In this document: positions 15,274 to 16,830 of the stretch, in pieces
Numbering within the stretch: position 1 is the first letter of the stretch
How the letters are laid out: every line of letters begins with the position of its first letter
From: an uncultured Eubacteriales bacterium
GTDB taxonomy: Bacteria > Bacillota > Clostridia > Oscillospirales > Butyricicoccaceae
DNA length: 16,830 bases
Assembly: GCA_934675045.1 (NCBI GenBank)
Contig: CAKUPI010000011.1
Span: forward strand, 1-16,830
Reading direction: 5' to 3'
Position numbers and translations under genes: made by a program
The notes under the pieces: generated by a model
Told to the model about the DNA's origin: nothing
Seen by the model: only the letters and a program-made list of their open reading frames with translations
The model's database searches: none

Positions 15274-15442
15274 ATGTATCAAAAAGGCCGATTGCGGGCG
15301 GCTTTCCCGGGGTGAAAAGCGGTGGCCGGGTGCCCGGCAGGCAGGGCGGTCAAGCCCCAATGCGTTTGACCGCGCCATTTTGGAAAACCGGCTTTTTAAG
15401 AGCGCCGGAGCGGCACCGCTTCGGTTTTCGCACACCGACGGC
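15274..15442. other. Gene-free GC-rich spacer with inverted repeats
   Basis: No gene is visible between the CofE-like terminator and the leftward Ig-like gene. The stretch holds short hairpins, including GCCGGG-TG-CCCGGC and an 8-bp stem GCGGTCAA (15346-15353) with TTGACCGC (15366-15373), followed by GCCATTTT. On the minus strand no clear terminator with a T run was found for the Ig-like unit. Confidence 0.5.
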
Positions 15443-15874
15443 TTACTCGACAGAAAACCCGCAGTAAAGCGTGTAGTCCTTATCCCCGGCTTTAACCGAA
15501 ATCACGATGCGATAATCGCCGCCATCTGCGAAAGAAGAAAAGGCAGAAACGCGGTAGTGCAGCACAGCAGAAGACAGCGCGCCCAATCGCTTTTCGAGTG
15601 TCTGGAATCGAATTCCGCTGTCGGATTCATCTACCGGGCTCCATTGACCGTCAGAAAAATGCTCAACGGAAAAGGCCTCGCCATACCGAATCGCCCGATA
15701 GGAATGGTTTGTTAAGGTGCAAATTATGGTATCAACGCCGCGCGGATAGATATCGTTTTCCGCTCGCAGAGTAATGAGCTTAGCTTCATCATAAAGCGTC
15801 CAAAACAAAAGGCACAAAAGCAGGGCTGCGGCCAAAAGCGCCAGAGCGATTGACAATTTAAATTTCATATCCAT
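15443..15874 (-). CDS. Membrane-anchored protein with a bacterial Ig-like domain
   Basis: This 143-residue protein has a short basic N-terminus, one hydrophobic span (about residues 6-27) and an extracytoplasmic domain of about 110 residues. The domain fits the bacterial Ig-like type seen in many Firmicutes surface proteins: a charged first strand ending in IYP, TIICTLTNHS, the core FSVEHFSDGQWSPV and a final GGDYRIVISV strand. There is no lipobox cysteine, so the anchor is a membrane helix. The start is ATG 15874, preceded by AAGGAAAG; the frame is open further upstream but without a ribosome binding site. A paralogue lies 160 bases upstream on the same strand. Function is unknown; a binding or sensing role at the surface is a guess. 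Confidence 0.75.
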   Translation of the reverse strand: MDMKFKLSIALALLAAALLLCLLFWTLYDEAKLITLRAENDIYPRGVDTIICTLTNHSYRAIRYGEAFSVEHFSDGQWSPVDESDSGIRFQTLEKRLGALSSAVLHYRVSAFSSFADGGDYRIVISVKAGDKDYTLYCGFSVE

Positions 15875-16033
15875 CACTTTCCTTTCCCAGTTAACAGTCT
15901 GACTTATGCGCGAGCAGAAAGGATTTTGATTCTGATCCTTTGGAATGAGGGACGGCACCAAGACCGCAGCCGATATAAACCAAACGGTTTGCCGCAAAAA
16001 CGAACCATACTGCTGCCTCCATCACAGGAAGCG

Positions 16034-16459
16034 TCAGATAGTTGGTACCACCTGTATGTATACTATCAAATCTTCCGGCATTTCTTTTGTGTTATACATC
16101 GTCATTTTTATGCGGTACTTCCCCGCAGTTAATCCGTCACAATATTTGGTAAGATCAAAGGTTATCTTCATTCCATGGGCTGGTGAGAAACTATCGTCCT
16201 CAAAAAAAGCTCCCCGCTCGTCTTTGGTTACCAGCTCCCAGCTTCCATTGCGGTATTTTTCAAGTATGTATCGGCTTCCCATGTGATACTGCCCCGGCAG
16301 TACATTCTTAAAAACCGCATGGATTTCCGTTGTTCCAGCCGGATAAGCTTCCTGTTCGGGCTGCAAAAGAACATTCTTGCCTGTTCCGGCCACGCCAAAA
16401 ACAATCCCAAGAACTGCAACACCGCTTATTAAAATGAGAAGTGCTTTTTTTTCTCTCAT
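16034..16459 (-). CDS. Second membrane-anchored protein with a bacterial Ig-like domain
   Basis: This 141-residue protein has a charged N-terminus (REKK), a hydrophobic span (about 5-24) and an Ig-like domain. The landmarks EAYPAGTTEI, YILEKYRNGSWELV and LTAGKYRIKMTMYN line up with those of the neighbouring protein (IYPRGVDTI, FSVEHFSDGQWSPV, ADGGDYRIVISV). The two look like diverged paralogues. The ATG at 16459 has no good ribosome binding site; the only purine-rich stretches are more than ten bases away or weak. Translation may be coupled to the overlapping upstream frame that runs through this start. A run of eight adenines begins five bases into the coding region. It is the first firm gene after the promoter at 16632-16660. 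Confidence 0.75.
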   Translation of the reverse strand: MREKKALLILISGVAVLGIVFGVAGTGKNVLLQPEQEAYPAGTTEIHAVFKNVLPGQYHMGSRYILEKYRNGSWELVTKDERGAFFEDDSFSPAHGMKITFDLTKYCDGLTAGKYRIKMTMYNTKEMPEDLIVYIQVVPTI

Positions 16460-16462
16460 ATT

Positions 16463-16580
16463 CGGTCACCGCCGCACTCCATCCGATATTTGCTGCCTTG
16501 GCCGCATACCTGTAAGATCCGTACTGTCCTGTGTGTAGTTTTGTAACATTCGCTGCTCCTGAAGCCAGTGTGTATACCAA
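16463..16580 (-). pseudogene. Possible small gene or gene remnant ahead of the Ig-like genes
   Basis: A leftward frame opens at TTG 16580, seven bases after AGGAG (16592-16588), and reads with a plausible secreted-protein composition: SGAANVTKLHTGQYGSYRY, then AAKAANIGWSAAVTEYE. It runs without a stop into the first Ig-like gene in a different frame and ends at 16308, where it is only the shadow of that gene. It lacks a signal peptide and a proper end, so it is either the surviving 3' part of a lost gene or a short coupling ORF. I do not recognise the family. Confidence 0.3.
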
Positions 16581-16631
16581 ACCTCCGCTCCTTTGGACTT
16601 TGCTGCACTGCCGCTGCATCTTGCTAAGTTC

Positions 16632-16660
16632 AGTATACCACACAGATACTTTTTTTTCAA
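16632..16660 (-). promoter_or_regulatory. Promoter of the Ig-like gene pair
   Basis: Reading leftward, TTGAAA (16660-16655, five of six to consensus) is followed after 17 bases by TATACT (16637-16632), with an extended TGG ahead of the -10 box. Its core is identical over 12 nt to the promoter at 13329-13340. The leader to the ATG at 16459 would be about 165 nt. Confidence 0.82.
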
Positions 16661-16721
16661 CAGGTGCGCGCCGGTTTGGCGCGGCGGCGCTGACCCTGCC
16701 GGGCGGGCGGCCGTACAGCCA

Positions 16722-16828
16722 TTCCAACCGGCATAAAAAAGCGGAACAGGCATGACCAAAGGCGTGCCTGTTCCGAGAAATGGTGTTTTGACGGTCTTGC
16801 CGGTGGGGACAGCCCGCCCCGGTTGGAA
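16722..16828. repeat. Inverted repeat flanking the right-end terminator
   Basis: TTCCAACCGG (16722-16731) recurs inverted as CCGGTTGGAA (16819-16828), a perfect 10-bp match with the terminator hairpin between. It could be an outer stem or chance. Confidence 0.4.
16735..16775 (-). terminator. Leftward intrinsic terminator for a gene beyond the right edge
   Basis: An 11-bp stem (16742-16752 with 16765-16775) with a 12-nt loop is followed, on the minus strand, by C and a run of six T (16740-16735). No stop codon interrupts the minus strand in every frame from 16776 to 16830, so the end of a leftward gene could lie at or past the window edge, but none can be named. The 75 bases between this hairpin and the promoter at 16660 show no feature. 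Confidence 0.75.
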
Positions 16829-16830
16829 AG

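Noticed and set aside
15366..15442. Possible leftward terminator for the Ig-like genes
   Set aside because: Hairpins are present (for example around GCGGTGCCGC), but none is followed by a T run on the minus strand.
1..16830. CRISPR arrays, tRNA or rRNA genes, transposases and integrases
   Set aside because: No regularly spaced repeats, cloverleaf sequences, rRNA segments or recombinase motifs were seen.

Overview
The window is a chromosomal segment, mostly high-GC, that looks like a Gram-positive Clostridia genome of the Oscillospirales/Ruminococcaceae type. The support is gene content and order (rpsO, pnp and an M16 peptidase in a row, as in Bacillus and other Firmicutes), strong GGAGG-type ribosome binding sites, TTGACA/TATAAT-type promoters, compact intrinsic terminators and a gut-Clostridia style of protein. 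The placement is inferred from these features; no 16S or database comparison was possible.

Layout. (1) 1-3480, + strand: the distal part of a peptide/nickel-type ABC transporter operon (permease B cut by the window edge, permease C, ATPase D, ATPase F), closed by a UUCG-loop terminator. (2) 3591-6733: an AI-2E/UPF0118 family membrane protein with its own promoter, then an ABC-F ribosome-associated ATPase behind a GC-rich leader with a repeated hairpin. (3) 6769-11394: a translation/RNA-decay cluster with a strong extended -10 promoter, rpsO (S15), a structured 212-nt spacer, pnp (PNPase), an M16 zinc peptidase (MlpA/YmxG-like) and a GNAT acetyltransferase. Terminators lie directly in front of the ribosome binding sites of the last two. 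(4) 11421-13276, - strand: an AT-richer accessory pair encoding a secreted 434-aa protein of unknown function and a single-pass membrane protein. Next to it, on the + strand, is a 5'-truncated YibE/F membrane-protein gene. (5) 13959-15273: a lone CofE-like (F420-0:glutamate ligase family) gene with a promoter overlapped by a palindrome. (6) 15443-16660, - strand: two small membrane-anchored proteins, each with a bacterial Ig-like domain, behind a promoter that shares a 12-nt core with the promoter of the secreted protein in (4). A minus-strand terminator at 16735-16775 suggests another leftward gene beyond the right edge.

The most striking signal is the rpsO-pnp spacer. It can fold into a two-part stem-loop (7187-7228) followed by a 104-nt hairpin of about 40 base pairs (7257-7360) that ends just before the pnp ribosome binding site. 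This resembles in logic the RNase III-processed, PNPase-autoregulated rpsO-pnp spacer of E. coli, but here it is read only from complementarity. Second in interest are the two accessory modules, (4) and (6), which have the look of variable surface-protein cassettes.
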